Shown here piece by piece: positions 6,964 to 16,315 of a stretch of 64,000 nt of DNA. A program made the translations under genes and the position numbers. The stretch covers positions 7,564,001-7,628,000 of the forward strand of contig NZ_JANADK010000001.1 in NCBI RefSeq assembly GCF_024199795.1, written 5' to 3'. The stretch is from Bradyrhizobium sp. CCGB01 (GTDB lineage Bacteria > Pseudomonadota > Alphaproteobacteria > Rhizobiales > Xanthobacteraceae). The first letter of the stretch is position 1. The number at the start of each line of letters is the position of its first letter. The notes below the pieces were generated by a model. It did no database searches. It was not told where the DNA came from and was given only the letters and a program-made list of their open reading frames with translations.

Positions 6964-7750
6964 GTCCTTCCGCAGCCTCTTCGCGAAAGGCCTTCTCGCC
7001 GGCGTCCGAGATCTCGACCCACTTCTTGTCGGGCGCGGCCCCTTCGGTGTAGCTGTCGTGCCAGTTCCACCATTTGTAGGTCGGCGTCTGCGGATAGCCT
7101 TTTGGCGAGTCCTCCCAGACCTCCTGCCGGCCGAGCGGCGTGATGTCGAGGTAGTTCCAGGTGCCGCCCATCTGCTCGTCGCCGCGGCTCTTGACGAAAT
7201 AGGTGCGGAAGATGCGGTTCCCGTCGCGGTAGAACACGTTGGTGCCGTGCCATTCGTCGACGCCGAAATCGGCGTCAAAGCTGTCAGTGACGGTGACCCA
7301 CGGCATGGTCCAGCCCATTCGCTTCTTCAGCCGCGCGATGTCCGCCTGCGGGGCGCGCGAGGCGAACACGAGCGTGGTGTCGCGGGCGTTGAGATGCGAG
7401 ACATGGGCGACCTGGTCGGCCACCATGGAGCAGCCGCGGCAGGCATGATCGGGCCAGCCGAACACACCCGGCTCGAAGAAGGCCCGGTAGACGATCAGCT
7501 GCCGCCGGCCCTGGAACAGGTCGGTCAAACTGACCTTGCCGCCGGGCCCCTCGAACGCATAGGTTTTGCTGACTTCCATCCACGGCATGCGCCGGCGCGC
7601 GGCGGCCAGGGCGTCGCGGGCACGGGTATGCGCCTTTTCCTTCACGAGCAGTTGCTGACGGGCGGCCTCCCAGTCCTGCGGCGACACCACCGGCGGTGTC
7701 TGCATGGCGGTCTGTCCGTTCGTCCCTGCTTTGTCTGCTGATGTCATCAT
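6956..7750 (-). CDS. DUF899 family thioredoxin-like protein
   Basis: About 264 residues from the ATG preceded by GGAGAG; the next ATG three bases on is equally possible. Family marks are WEAARQQLLVKEKAHTRARD near the N-terminus, MPWMEVSKTYAF, and a C-terminal segment with NYLDITPLGRQE and TYKWWNWHDSY. The fold is thioredoxin-like, with the cysteine pair CRGC after the FGWPDHA strand (about residue 105). No signal peptide is seen, so it is probably cytoplasmic. A redox or peroxide-related role is likely but not proven for the family. The 3' end overlaps a small membrane-protein gene. Confidence 0.88.
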   Translation of the reverse strand: MMTSADKAGTNGQTAMQTPPVVSPQDWEAARQQLLVKEKAHTRARDALAAARRRMPWMEVSKTYAFEGPGGKVSLTDLFQGRRQLIVYRAFFEPGVFGWPDHACRGCSMVADQVAHVSHLNARDTTLVFASRAPQADIARLKKRMGWTMPWVTVTDSFDADFGVDEWHGTNVFYRDGNRIFRTYFVKSRGDEQMGGTWNYLDITPLGRQEVWEDSPKGYPQTPTYKWWNWHDSYTEGAAPDKKWVEISDAGEKAFREEAAEGRD

Positions 7751-7900
7751 GACTCTCCAAACCTCTTGCTTGACGTCTTGCCGGGGCGGCCATTCCGCGT
7801 CGCGCGGAACCGCGCGCCCCTCACCGCACATTGTCGGTCGTCAACGATTTCTGGCACCAAGCGGTTGCGCGGTGGGAGTAACAAGTGTGGCGGGATTGTC

Positions 7901-9121
7901 ATGGAGTCGCTGATCACGGCCGCCGCGCGTGCGTTAGAGGCCGGCGATCCGCTCGGCGCGCTGAACCGCGTTGCGCTGCGCAATGATGCGCCGTCGCTGG
8001 CGCTGCGCGGCATCGCGATGGCGCAGCTGGGCGATCTCGCGAAGGCGAAGACGCTGCTGCGCAGCGCCGCACGCGCGTTCGGCCCAAGAGAGGCGGTGGC
8101 GCGCGCAAGATGCGTGGTCGCGGAAGCCGAGATCGCGCTCGTCTCGCGCGACCTGAACTGGCCGGTGAAAACGCTTGCTGCGGCGCGCGCGACGCTCGAA
8201 AAGCACGGCGATCTCGCCAATGCCGCCCATGCGGGTCACATCGAGGCGCGCCGCCTCCTCCTTGTCGGGCGTCTCGACGAGGCCGAGCGCACGCTGGCCG
8301 AGCTCGGCGCGGCCCCGCTTCCGCCCGCATCGCAAGTCGTGCGCGAGCTCGTGGTCGCCGGCATCGCAATCCGGCGGCTCAGAACGAAGGACGCGCGCGC
8401 GGCGCTCGGCCGCGCGGCACGTGCAGCGCAGCTGGCCGGCATTGCTGCGCTCACGGCCGAGGTCGAAAGTGCGAACCTCGTGCTCGACACGCCCGCGGCG
8501 CGCCTGATCGCGCGTGGCAAGGAGCATCCGCTTTTGCTTGGACAGGTCGAAGCGCTGGCGGCGTCCAAAGCGCTTGTCGTGGACACGTTTCATCACACCG
8601 TTCGCAAGGGAGGCATCGTCATCTCGTTCGGAACGCGACCGGTGCTGTTCGCGCTTGCCCGCCCCCTGGCGCAGGCGTGGCCCGCGGACGTGTCCCGCGA
8701 GGCGCTGATGACCGCGGCGTTTCGGGCGAGGCACGTCGATGAATCGCATCGCGCCCGGCTCCGGGTCGAGATCGGCCGGCTCCGCGCGAAGCTCAAGCCC
8801 CTCGCCGACGTGAGCGCAACGAAGCAGGGCTTTGCGCTGTCACCGCGCAAGACGCGAGAGGTCCTCGTGCTGGCACGTCCCGTCGAGGAAAAGCACGCCG
8901 CGGTGCTCGCCTTCCTCTCCGACGGCGAGCCCTGGTCGAGCTCGGCGCTCGCGCTGGCGCTGGGAACGAGCGCGCGCAGCGTGCAGCGGGCGCTCGAAGA
9001 GCTGGCGCGGTCGAACAAGGTGCAGTCCTTCGGACACGGACGGGCCCGACGCTGGATGACGCCCCCGGTCCCGGGTTTCCCGACAGGCTTGTTACTCCCC
9101 GGACCGCTCCTGAAGACGTAG
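7901..9121 (+). CDS. Large regulator: TPR-like repeats plus two winged-helix-type DNA-binding regions
   Basis: A 406-residue protein starting at the ATG after GGCGGGATTGTC. Residues about 1-210 are Ala/Leu/Arg-rich helical pairs of TPR type (for example DPLGALNRVALRN and LVGRLDEAERTLAELG). Residues about 245-330 (FGTRPVLFALARPLAQAW to KQGFALSPR) look like an OmpR-C/BTAD-like winged helix. Residues about 345-395 (SSALALALGTSARSVQRALE) form a clear second helix-turn-helix. It is likely a transcription factor sensing through the TPR part. The beta-propeller gene starts 31 bases later, so the two form an operon. The target is unknown. Confidence 0.7.
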   Translation: MESLITAAARALEAGDPLGALNRVALRNDAPSLALRGIAMAQLGDLAKAKTLLRSAARAFGPREAVARARCVVAEAEIALVSRDLNWPVKTLAAARATLEKHGDLANAAHAGHIEARRLLLVGRLDEAERTLAELGAAPLPPASQVVRELVVAGIAIRRLRTKDARAALGRAARAAQLAGIAALTAEVESANLVLDTPAARLIARGKEHPLLLGQVEALAASKALVVDTFHHTVRKGGIVISFGTRPVLFALARPLAQAWPADVSREALMTAAFRARHVDESHRARLRVEIGRLRAKLKPLADVSATKQGFALSPRKTREVLVLARPVEEKHAAVLAFLSDGEPWSSSALALALGTSARSVQRALEELARSNKVQSFGHGRARRWMTPPVPGFPTGLLLPGPLLKT

Positions 9122-9151
9122 GATTGCGAACACATCACAGGGATCGAGCAC

Positions 9152-9790
9152 ATGAAGCGTTCAGCCGCCGAGATCGTCAGGGAGTACGGACCGTTTGCGG
9201 GTGTGGAGGCCGTGCATGGCGTCACCTATGACGGCACCCATGTCTGGTTCGCATCCGGCGACAAGCTGAATGCGGTCGATCCCGCCAGCGGCACGATCGC
9301 ACGCTCCATCGACGTCGCCGCGCATGCGGGGACAGCGTTCGACGGCCGGCACCTGTTCCAGATCGCGGAGGATCGCATCCAGAAGATCGACGCCGCCACC
9401 GGCAAGGTGCTCACCACCATCCCCTCACCCGGCGGCGGTGGCGATTCGGGATTGGCCTGGGCGGAGGGTTCGCTTTGGGTCGGTCAATATCGCGAGCGCA
9501 AGATCCATCAGGTCGATCCGGAAACGGGAAAGATCCTCCGCACCATCGAGAGCAGGCGCTTCGTGACTGGCGTCACCTGGGTCGACGGCGAGCTCTGGCA
9601 TGGCACCTGGGAGGGCGAGGATAGCGACATCAGGCGGATCGACCCCGAGAGCGGCAAGGTGCTGGAGCAGCTCGACCTGCCCGCCGGGACGATGGTTTCA
9701 GGGTTGGAGTCCGACGGCGGCGACCGGTTCTTCTGCGGAGGCGGCCCTCGCGGCAATGTGAGAGCGGTCCGCCGTCCCCGGCGCAGCTAG
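9152..9790 (+). CDS. Beta-propeller (YVTN/glutamine-cyclotransferase-like) protein
   Basis: A 212-residue soluble protein with four or five propeller blades. The repeated pattern is hydrophobic strand, small loop, then D-P-x-[TS]-G, seen as VDPASGTIARSID, IDAATGKVLTTI, VDPETGKILRTIE and IDPESGKVLEQLD, with GxxxxW strands such as GLAWAEGSLWVGQY between. No signal peptide is visible. Similar proteins are annotated as glutamine cyclotransferase-like or virginiamycin-B-lyase-like, but no catalytic residues can be assigned. It follows the TPR/winged-helix regulator by 31 bases and is probably its operon partner. Confidence 0.75.
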   Translation: MKRSAAEIVREYGPFAGVEAVHGVTYDGTHVWFASGDKLNAVDPASGTIARSIDVAAHAGTAFDGRHLFQIAEDRIQKIDAATGKVLTTIPSPGGGGDSGLAWAEGSLWVGQYRERKIHQVDPETGKILRTIESRRFVTGVTWVDGELWHGTWEGEDSDIRRIDPESGKVLEQLDLPAGTMVSGLESDGGDRFFCGGGPRGNVRAVRRPRRS

Positions 9791-9919
9791 GTGCGCGCAT
9801 GCGCGGCGCCGGCGCGTCGCAGCCGTTAACCTGTTCGCCCCAATTCCACCCCACCGGTGCGCTCTAGCGCCCTCCTCGCCCGCCCTGTAAAATCCCCGCC
9901 GGGGCGGCTTGGGGGATAG

Positions 9920-11488
9920 ATGCGTCTGACGTTGAATTTCAAAACCGTCCTGATCGCCGTGGCGGTGCTCGCGGCGTCGTTTTTCATCAGCCTGAAAGCG
10001 ATGGACTGGCTGTCGCCGCGCGCAACCACGACTGCGCCGCCGGTCGCGCAATTGCCGCCGCTGCCGCCGGTCTCGAAGAGCTCGATCGTGGTGGCGCCGG
10101 TTGCCATCGCGATATCGGCGATCCGGGAGCAGGCCGAGAAGGCCGCCCCGCGCAATTTCGCCGGCAAGGCCGACAACCCGATCTCGCAGATCCTGGAGAA
10201 CGCCGACATCGGCTGGAGCGCCGTGCGCGGGCCGATGGCGGCCGCCGGCGACAAGGACGTGCTGACGATCTCGACGCCGCTCAATGGCAAGCTGAACGTG
10301 ACGGGCTCGCTGTCGTCCAAGGCCACCGGGGCGCTCGGCGACGCGCTCGGCAGCGTGCTCGGCGGTGACGCAGCGAAACGGATCGGCGCGGTCAACATCA
10401 AGAATCTGAATGCGAGCGCCGAGATCAAGGGCAACGTGGTCGTCACCTCGCGCCCGAAGCTCGCGGCCAACTGGCATCTGGAACCCAATCTCGGCGCCCA
10501 GGTCAATCTCGGCGACACCAACCTCAACGTCTCCGGCGCCAAGGTCAACGTGCCGGCGCAGGTGAAGCCTCTGATCGACAAGAACGTCGGCGAGCAGATC
10601 AACATCGTCTCCGAGCGGATCCGCAACGATCCGTCGCTGCGGGAGAATGCGAAGCTGCAATGGGCTAAGGCCTGCCGCTCGATCCCGCTGCAAGGCTCGA
10701 GCTCTTCGGCCGCGCTGCCGCCGCTCTGGCTCGAGATGAAACCGACCCGCGCCATCGCGGCGCAGCCGCGCGTCGACGCGCAGAACGTGACGCTGCTGCT
10801 CGGCCTCGAGCTCGAGACACGCGTCACCTCGACGTCCACCAAGCCGGACTGCCCGTTCCCCGACAAGATCTCGATCGTGCCGCCGACCGGCACCGGCGTG
10901 AACATCGGCGTGCCGATCGACGTGCCCTTCACCGAGATCAACAAGCTGATCGCCGCGCAGATGGTCGGCCACACCTATCCCGAGGACGGCTCGGGCCCGG
11001 TCGACGTCACCGTCAAGAGCGTCAACGTGGTCCCGTCGGGCGACCGGCTGCTGATCTCGCTGCTGGTGCGCGCCAAGGAAAAGAAGAGCTGGCTCGGCCT
11101 TGGTGCCGAGGCGACCGTGCACATCTGGGGCCGGCCGATGCTCGACCAGGCGCAGCAGACGCTGCGGCTCGCCGACATCCAGCTCGCGGTGGAATCCGAG
11201 GCCGCCTTCGGCCTGCTCGGGGCCGCCGCACGCGCGGTGGTGCCGCAGATGCAGCAGGCGCTGGTGCAGAAAGCGACGCTCGACCTGAAGCCGATCGCCG
11301 CCAATGCGCGCGAGAAGATCGCGGCCGCGATCGCCGACTACCAGAAGAGCGAGGACGGCCTCAAGGTCGACGCGAAGATCGACAGCCTGACGCTCGCCGA
11401 CATCGCCTTCGATTCAAAGACGCTGCGCGTGGTCGCGGAAGCCGGCGGCACGCTGAACGTGTCGGTGACGAAGCTGTCGGGGATGTGA
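9920..11488 (+). CDS. DUF4403 family exported/anchored protein
   Basis: A 522-residue protein with a hydrophobic N-terminal anchor (VLIAVAVLAASFFISLKAM, about residues 10-28) and a Pro-rich linker. The large remainder is beta-rich with the alternating pattern of DUF4403 proteins: a first half with repeated NVSGxKVNVP strands and a second half with FTEINKLIAAQMVGHTYP and VTVKSVNVVPSGDRLLI. The family is thought to be a periplasmic lipid-binding, TULIP-like fold; its role is not established. It starts with no overlap to either neighbour and is probably transcribed alone. Confidence 0.85.
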   Translation: MRLTLNFKTVLIAVAVLAASFFISLKAMDWLSPRATTTAPPVAQLPPLPPVSKSSIVVAPVAIAISAIREQAEKAAPRNFAGKADNPISQILENADIGWSAVRGPMAAAGDKDVLTISTPLNGKLNVTGSLSSKATGALGDALGSVLGGDAAKRIGAVNIKNLNASAEIKGNVVVTSRPKLAANWHLEPNLGAQVNLGDTNLNVSGAKVNVPAQVKPLIDKNVGEQINIVSERIRNDPSLRENAKLQWAKACRSIPLQGSSSSAALPPLWLEMKPTRAIAAQPRVDAQNVTLLLGLELETRVTSTSTKPDCPFPDKISIVPPTGTGVNIGVPIDVPFTEINKLIAAQMVGHTYPEDGSGPVDVTVKSVNVVPSGDRLLISLLVRAKEKKSWLGLGAEATVHIWGRPMLDQAQQTLRLADIQLAVESEAAFGLLGAAARAVVPQMQQALVQKATLDLKPIAANAREKIAAAIADYQKSEDGLKVDAKIDSLTLADIAFDSKTLRVVAEAGGTLNVSVTKLSGM

Positions 11489-11624
11489 GGATGCCTTCAC
11501 TCGCCTCGCCTCGCCGCGTCTCCGTCGCTTGCGCCGCTGGCATTCTCGTCGGAGGATGCTAAGCTGCTCCTCGCAACCTCGAACGAGGTGTTGACAGCAC
11601 GATAGCTGATAACGCGAGGGCAAT

Positions 11625-12749
11625 ATGGAAGCCGGCATGGTCACGCCTGCGCCGGCACTGGTGCGGTTTTCCGGCATTCAGAAGACCTATGATGGCGAGC
11701 ACCTCGTGGTGAAGAACCTCGATCTCGACATCAGGAAGGGCGAGTTCATCACCCTGCTCGGTCCGTCGGGCTCGGGCAAGACGACCACGCTGATGATGTT
11801 GGCTGGCTTCGAGGTTCCGACCCATGGCGAGATCTACCTCGCTGACCGGTCGATCAAGAACGTGCCGCCGCACAAGCGCGACATCGGCATGGTGTTCCAG
11901 AACTATGCCCTGTTTCCGCACCTGACGATCGCGGAAAACATCGCCTTCCCGCTGTCCGTGCGCAAGATCGACAAGTCGGAAACGCAGGAGCGCGTCAAAG
12001 CGGCGCTGCGCATGATCAAGATGGAACCGCTGGCGCAGCGGCGGCCCGGGCAGCTGTCCGGCGGTCAACAGCAGCGCGTGGCGCTGGCCCGCGCGCTGGT
12101 TTTCAATCCGCAACTCGTGCTGATGGACGAGCCGCTTGGCGCTCTGGACAAGCGCCTGCGGGAGCAGATGCAGCTGGAGATCAAGCAACTGCACGAGACG
12201 ATGGGCATCACCGTCGTCTACGTCACCCACGATCAGAGTGAAGCGCTCACCATGTCGGACCGCATCGCCGTATTCAACGACGGCATCGTGCAGCAGATCG
12301 ACAAGCCCGACGCGCTGTATGAGCATCCGGTGAACAGCTTCGTTGCTCACTTCATCGGCGAGAACAATGTGCTGGCCGGCACCGTCGAGACGGTCGAAAG
12401 GGAATATTGCCGCGTCGTCCTGACAGGTGGCGGCGCCGTGACCGCACGGGCGGTTAATGTATCGGGTGTGGGCGCATCGACTTCGCTGTCGGTGCGGCCG
12501 GAGCGGGTCGCCATCATCCCGGATGGCACTTCCAGCGACGGACCGAACCGGCTGCCGGCCAAAGTGCAGAACACCATCTATCTCGGCGACCACGCGCTGG
12601 CCGTGCTCGATGTCGCCGGCAACGGGGAATTCATGGTCAAGCTTCAGCCGGGAGCGCATGACAGCCCGCGACATGGCCGCCTAACACCTGGCGAAAGCGT
12701 GTTCATTACGTTCCGCCCCGAGGACTGCCTGGCCCTCGATCCCGTCTGA
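11625..12749 (+). CDS. ABC transporter ATP-binding protein, polyamine (PotA) type
   Basis: A 374-residue ATPase and the first gene of a four-gene import operon. All nucleotide-site motifs are intact: Walker A GPSGSGKT (near residue 46), Q-loop VFQNYALFP, signature LSGGQQQRVALARAL, Walker B LVLMDEPLGALD and the H-loop THD. The C-terminal third (about 245-370) is a TOBE domain with SLSVRPERVAII. PotA-like ATPases drive import of spermidine, putrescine or related cations, but the subfamily also serves other substrates such as iron or opines. The binding protein starts 60 bases downstream. Confidence 0.92.
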   Translation: MEAGMVTPAPALVRFSGIQKTYDGEHLVVKNLDLDIRKGEFITLLGPSGSGKTTTLMMLAGFEVPTHGEIYLADRSIKNVPPHKRDIGMVFQNYALFPHLTIAENIAFPLSVRKIDKSETQERVKAALRMIKMEPLAQRRPGQLSGGQQQRVALARALVFNPQLVLMDEPLGALDKRLREQMQLEIKQLHETMGITVVYVTHDQSEALTMSDRIAVFNDGIVQQIDKPDALYEHPVNSFVAHFIGENNVLAGTVETVEREYCRVVLTGGGAVTARAVNVSGVGASTSLSVRPERVAIIPDGTSSDGPNRLPAKVQNTIYLGDHALAVLDVAGNGEFMVKLQPGAHDSPRHGRLTPGESVFITFRPEDCLALDPV

Positions 12750-12809
12750 TCCCGACATGAGCGAACCTGCATCGATTAACGTCAATGCAACCCACATGAA
12801 GAAGGAACA

Positions 12810-13874
12810 ATGACCATGCTGAAGCGCAAGACTGGCAAGATTGCTCTGGGTTTCGTCGCGGCGTTCACTGCCAGCGCAGCGCTGGCCACGGTCGCGCAGG
12901 CGCGTGACCTCACCGTCGTGTCGTGGGGCGGCGCGTATCAGGACGCCCAGAAGAAGGTCTATTTCGAGCCGTTCAAGAAAGCAGCCGGCGTTGCGATGAA
13001 CGACGAGTCCTGGGACGGCGGCGTCGGCGTGTTGCGCGCCAAGGTGCAGGGTGGCGCCGCCACCTGGGATGTCGTCCAGGTCGAGAGCGACGAACTCGCG
13101 GTCGGCTGCGAGGAAGGCCTGTTCGAGAAGATGGACTATACGAAGATCGGCGGCGAGGCCGCCTATATCCCGCCGTCCGTCAATCCCTGCGGCGTCGGCG
13201 CCATCCTCTACGATTTCGTACTCGGCTACGACAAGGACAAGCTGAAGGAGCCGCCCAAAGGCTGGGCCGACTTCTTCGACACCAAGAAGATTCCCGGCAA
13301 GCGCGCCTTGCGTCAGGGCCCGAAGACCACGCTTGAGATCGCCCTCATGGCCGACGGCGTTCCGCCGAAGGACGTCTACAAGGTGCTGGCGACCGACGAA
13401 GGCGTCGATCGCGCGTTCAAGAAGCTCGACAGCATCAAGGGTGACCTCGTCTGGTGGAAGGCCGGCGCGCAGCCGCCGCAATTGCTCGCCTCCGGCGAGG
13501 TGGCGATGACCTCGGTCTACAATGGCCGCATCGACACCGCGAACAAGAGCGAGAAGAAGAACTTCGGCATGGTGTGGGACGGAGCGCTCTTCACGCTCGA
13601 CAGCTGGGTCATCCTGAAGGGCAGCCCGAACAAGGACGCCGCCTACAAATTCCTGGACTTCGCAGGCAAGGCGGAGAACCAGTCAAAACTGTCGGAGAAC
13701 ATCGCCTACGGCACCTCGAACAAGGACGCTGCCGGTAAGCTCGCGCCCGCCGTTCTGAAGGACCTGCCGACAGCGCCTGACAACATCAAGAACGCGGTCG
13801 AGATCAACGTTGGCTTCTGGCTCGAGAACATCGATCGCCTGACCGAGCGCTTCAACAAATGGGCGGCAAAATAG
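12810..13874 (+). CDS. ABC transporter periplasmic binding protein, polyamine (PotD/PotF) type
   Basis: A 354-residue exported protein. The signal peptide runs to VAQARD near residue 33, with AAGGAACA as ribosome site; the ATG two codons later is an alternative start. The mature part opens with LTVVSWGGAYQDAQKKVYFEPF, shown here as LTVVSWGGAYQDAQ, the classic start of this binding-protein family, and ends with FWLENIDRLTERFNKW. It captures the substrate in the periplasm for the two permeases encoded downstream. The ligand cannot be read from sequence; putrescine/spermidine-like cations are the family norm. Confidence 0.9.
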   Translation: MTMLKRKTGKIALGFVAAFTASAALATVAQARDLTVVSWGGAYQDAQKKVYFEPFKKAAGVAMNDESWDGGVGVLRAKVQGGAATWDVVQVESDELAVGCEEGLFEKMDYTKIGGEAAYIPPSVNPCGVGAILYDFVLGYDKDKLKEPPKGWADFFDTKKIPGKRALRQGPKTTLEIALMADGVPPKDVYKVLATDEGVDRAFKKLDSIKGDLVWWKAGAQPPQLLASGEVAMTSVYNGRIDTANKSEKKNFGMVWDGALFTLDSWVILKGSPNKDAAYKFLDFAGKAENQSKLSENIAYGTSNKDAAGKLAPAVLKDLPTAPDNIKNAVEINVGFWLENIDRLTERFNKWAAK

Positions 13875-13929
13875 CACGCAACCAAATGGGCGCTGAGGGA
13901 AAGACGTGGCGGATAGCCCGCCCGCCGCG

Positions 13930-14060
13930 CATCCTTCGAGACGCCCGCCTACGGCGGGCCCTCAGGATGAGGTCTGAGTCTGTGTCGACGATTGTACAGA
14001 CACGGATGTCAAAGAGCCTCATCCTGAGGAGACCGCGAAGCGGTCGTCTCGAAGGACGAG
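13930..14060. repeat. Palindromic repeat, family A copy 1, inside the ABC operon
   Basis: The outer arms CATCCTTCGAGACG and CGTCTCGAAGGACG are complementary, and inside them CTCAGGATGAGG pairs with CCTCATCCTGAGG, so the whole 130 bases can fold into one long structure. It lies between the binding-protein and first permease genes. Related copies lie at 17554-17658 and 59190-59293. It could stabilise upstream mRNA and lower permease expression, as REP elements do in other operons. Confidence 0.75.
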
Positions 14061-14094
14061 GCGCTTGCTCAGGCCGCTCCACGAGGCTCCTCCC

Positions 14095-15348
14095 ATGACG
14101 GCAGCCTCCGCCAATGTATCGACAGAAGTGCCGCTCAAGCGCCGCCTGAAGCGGGCGGAGCGCGCACGACAGGTCAAGGCATTGGCACTGGTTCTGCCGC
14201 TTCTGCTGTTTCTGCTCTTCACTTTCGCAGGCCCGATCGCCGGCATGCTGTGGCGCGCGGTCGATGACCGCGAGGTGCGTCAGGTCCTGCCTCAAACGAT
14301 CGCTGCACTCGCCAGTTGGGACGGCAAGGACCTGCCGAATGAGGCGGCCTACGCGGCGCTGGCAAGCGACATCCTGGCGGCGCGGGCCTCCGGCACCATC
14401 GCCATCGCGGCCAAACGGCTCAATTACGCCCTGAACGGCTTTCGTACGATCCTGATCAGCACGGCGCGCAATCTGAAGGCGATGCCGGAGCCCGGCACGG
14501 CCGCGGAGACGCTGGGCAAGATCAACCCGGCCTGGCGCGAACGCACCACCTGGACGACGATCAAGAACGCCGGCGGTCCGGTGACCGGCTTCTACCTTCT
14601 CGCGGCGCTCGACATGACGCGGAACGCGGACGGCGCGATCGTCGCAGCCCCACCGGATCAGGCCATCTACCGAGACGTTTTTGCGCGCACCTTCCTCATC
14701 AGCCTCGGTGTCACCGCGCTCTGCCTGATCCTCGGCTTCCCGGTCGCCTACCTGCTGGCGGCACTGCCGCCGGGCCGGTCGAACCTGCTGATGATCTTCG
14801 TCCTGCTGCCGTTCTGGACGTCGCTTCTGGTTCGCACCTGCGCCTGGATCGTGCTGTTGCAGAGCAAGGGCGTCGTGAACGACAGCCTGCACTGGCTTGG
14901 CATCATCGATGAGCCGTTGCGTCTGATCTACAACCGCTTCGGTGTCTGCGTGGCCATGACCCACGTTCTCCTGCCGTTCATGATCCTGCCGCTGTACAGC
15001 AGCATGAAGGCGATCTCGCCCGCTTACATGCGTGCCGCCGCCTCGCTCGGTGCGCCACCCCTCACCGCCTTCCTGCGGATCTACCTGCCTCAAACCCTGC
15101 CCGGCATCGGCGCGGGAAGCCTGCTCGTCTTCATCCTGGCGCTCGGCTACTACATCACGCCGGCGCTCGTCGGGGGCGCCGCCGACCAGATGATCAGCTA
15201 CTTCATCGCGCTCTACACCACCGAGACGGCCAATTGGGGCCTTGCTTCGGCTTTGGGTGCGGTGCTGCTGCTGGCCACGCTTCTGCTCGCTCTCGTCTAC
15301 GGCAAGCTGGTGCAGGGACAGCAGGTCACGGGAGGCATGAAGAATTGA
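14095..15348 (+). CDS. ABC transporter permease, polyamine (PotB) type
   Basis: A 417-residue inner-membrane protein from the ATG after GAGGCTCCTCCC. It has a first membrane helix near residues 30-55, a periplasmic insert of about 120 residues (about 60-195) that is longer than usual for PotB-like permeases, then five helices. The cytoplasmic EAA-type loop is YMRAAASLGAPPLTAFLRIY followed by LPQTLPGIGAG. It forms the channel with the next gene, which it overlaps by four bases. Confidence 0.9.
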   Translation: MTAASANVSTEVPLKRRLKRAERARQVKALALVLPLLLFLLFTFAGPIAGMLWRAVDDREVRQVLPQTIAALASWDGKDLPNEAAYAALASDILAARASGTIAIAAKRLNYALNGFRTILISTARNLKAMPEPGTAAETLGKINPAWRERTTWTTIKNAGGPVTGFYLLAALDMTRNADGAIVAAPPDQAIYRDVFARTFLISLGVTALCLILGFPVAYLLAALPPGRSNLLMIFVLLPFWTSLLVRTCAWIVLLQSKGVVNDSLHWLGIIDEPLRLIYNRFGVCVAMTHVLLPFMILPLYSSMKAISPAYMRAAASLGAPPLTAFLRIYLPQTLPGIGAGSLLVFILALGYYITPALVGGAADQMISYFIALYTTETANWGLASALGAVLLLATLLLALVYGKLVQGQQVTGGMKN

Positions 15349-16175
15349 GCGATCAATCCTCCCTCCGCACGCCCAGCCAGCGCATTGCGTGGACCGCGAC
15401 CATCGTGATCTCCACGCTGGTGTTCGTCTTCCTGATCGCGCCGATCCTGGCGATCATGCCGCTGTCCTTCAGCTCGGGCTCGTACCTCACCTATCCGCTG
15501 CCGGGCCTCTCCCTGCGCTGGTACGACGACTTCATCAATTCGCCGCGCTGGATGAATTCGCTGAAGAACAGCATGATCATCGGTGTAGCCTCGACGCTGC
15601 TGTCGATGGCTCTCGGCACGCTGGCCGCGCTCGGGCTCGCGCAGTGGAAGAGCCGGTTCAAGCCACTCGTGCTGGCTTTCGTGCTGTCGCCGGTCGTCGT
15701 GCCCGGTGTCATCACCGCGGTCGGCCTGTATTTCTTCTTCGCGCCGATCGGACTGACCGGCAGTTATCTCGGCTTGATCCTGGCCCACACTGCGCTGGCG
15801 ACGCCGTTTGTCGTGATCACGGTCGGCGCGACGCTGCAAAGCTTCGACACCAATTTGGCGCGCGCTGCCGCCTCGCTCGGCGCCTCGCCGCTTGAGGCGT
15901 TCCGCCGCGTGATCCTGCCGCTGATCCTGCCCGGCCTGGCGTCGGGTGCGCTGTTCGCTTTCGCGACCAGCTTCGATGAGGTGGTGATCGTGCTCTTCAT
16001 GGCGGGTCCCGAACAGCGCACCCTGCCGCGCGAGATGTTCAGCGGCATCCGCGAGAACATCAGCCCGACCATCACGGCAGCGGCGGTGATTTTGACGACG
16101 GTCTCGGTCATCCTGCTCGCCACCCTCGAAGGCCTGCGCCGCCGCAACGAACGGCTCAAGGGCAACAGCGCCTGA
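15345..16175 (+). CDS. ABC transporter permease, polyamine (PotC) type
   Basis: A 276-residue permease. The likely start is the TTG inside TTGA, overlapping the stop of the previous permease and preceded by GGGAGG nine bases upstream; in-frame ATGs further on would cut into the first membrane helix. Six membrane helices are predicted by eye, beginning with IVISTLVFVFLIAPILAIM. The EAA loop is ARAAASLGASPLEAFRRVIL and is followed by PLILPGLASG. It is the last gene of the transporter operon. Confidence 0.9.
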   Translation: MSDQSSLRTPSQRIAWTATIVISTLVFVFLIAPILAIMPLSFSSGSYLTYPLPGLSLRWYDDFINSPRWMNSLKNSMIIGVASTLLSMALGTLAALGLAQWKSRFKPLVLAFVLSPVVVPGVITAVGLYFFFAPIGLTGSYLGLILAHTALATPFVVITVGATLQSFDTNLARAAASLGASPLEAFRRVILPLILPGLASGALFAFATSFDEVVIVLFMAGPEQRTLPREMFSGIRENISPTITAAAVILTTVSVILLATLEGLRRRNERLKGNSA

Positions 16176-16315
16176 CCGGCCGCGAAGGAACACCGCTCGC
16201 CCCTTCCCTTTTTGCATCCCGCCACGGCGCGGATTGCTTAGCTGCCGCGACCGATTGTCGCTAGAACCTCCCCTGCAACAACGCCCAAACAACAACACAC
16301 AGGGAGAAAACAACC

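Noticed and set aside
9698..11122. Long minus-strand frame (474 codons) opposite the DUF4403 gene
   Set aside because: Its residues are Arg/Ala/His-rich with no family pattern, as expected for antisense of GC-rich codons; the plus-strand frame has a recognisable family and anchor.
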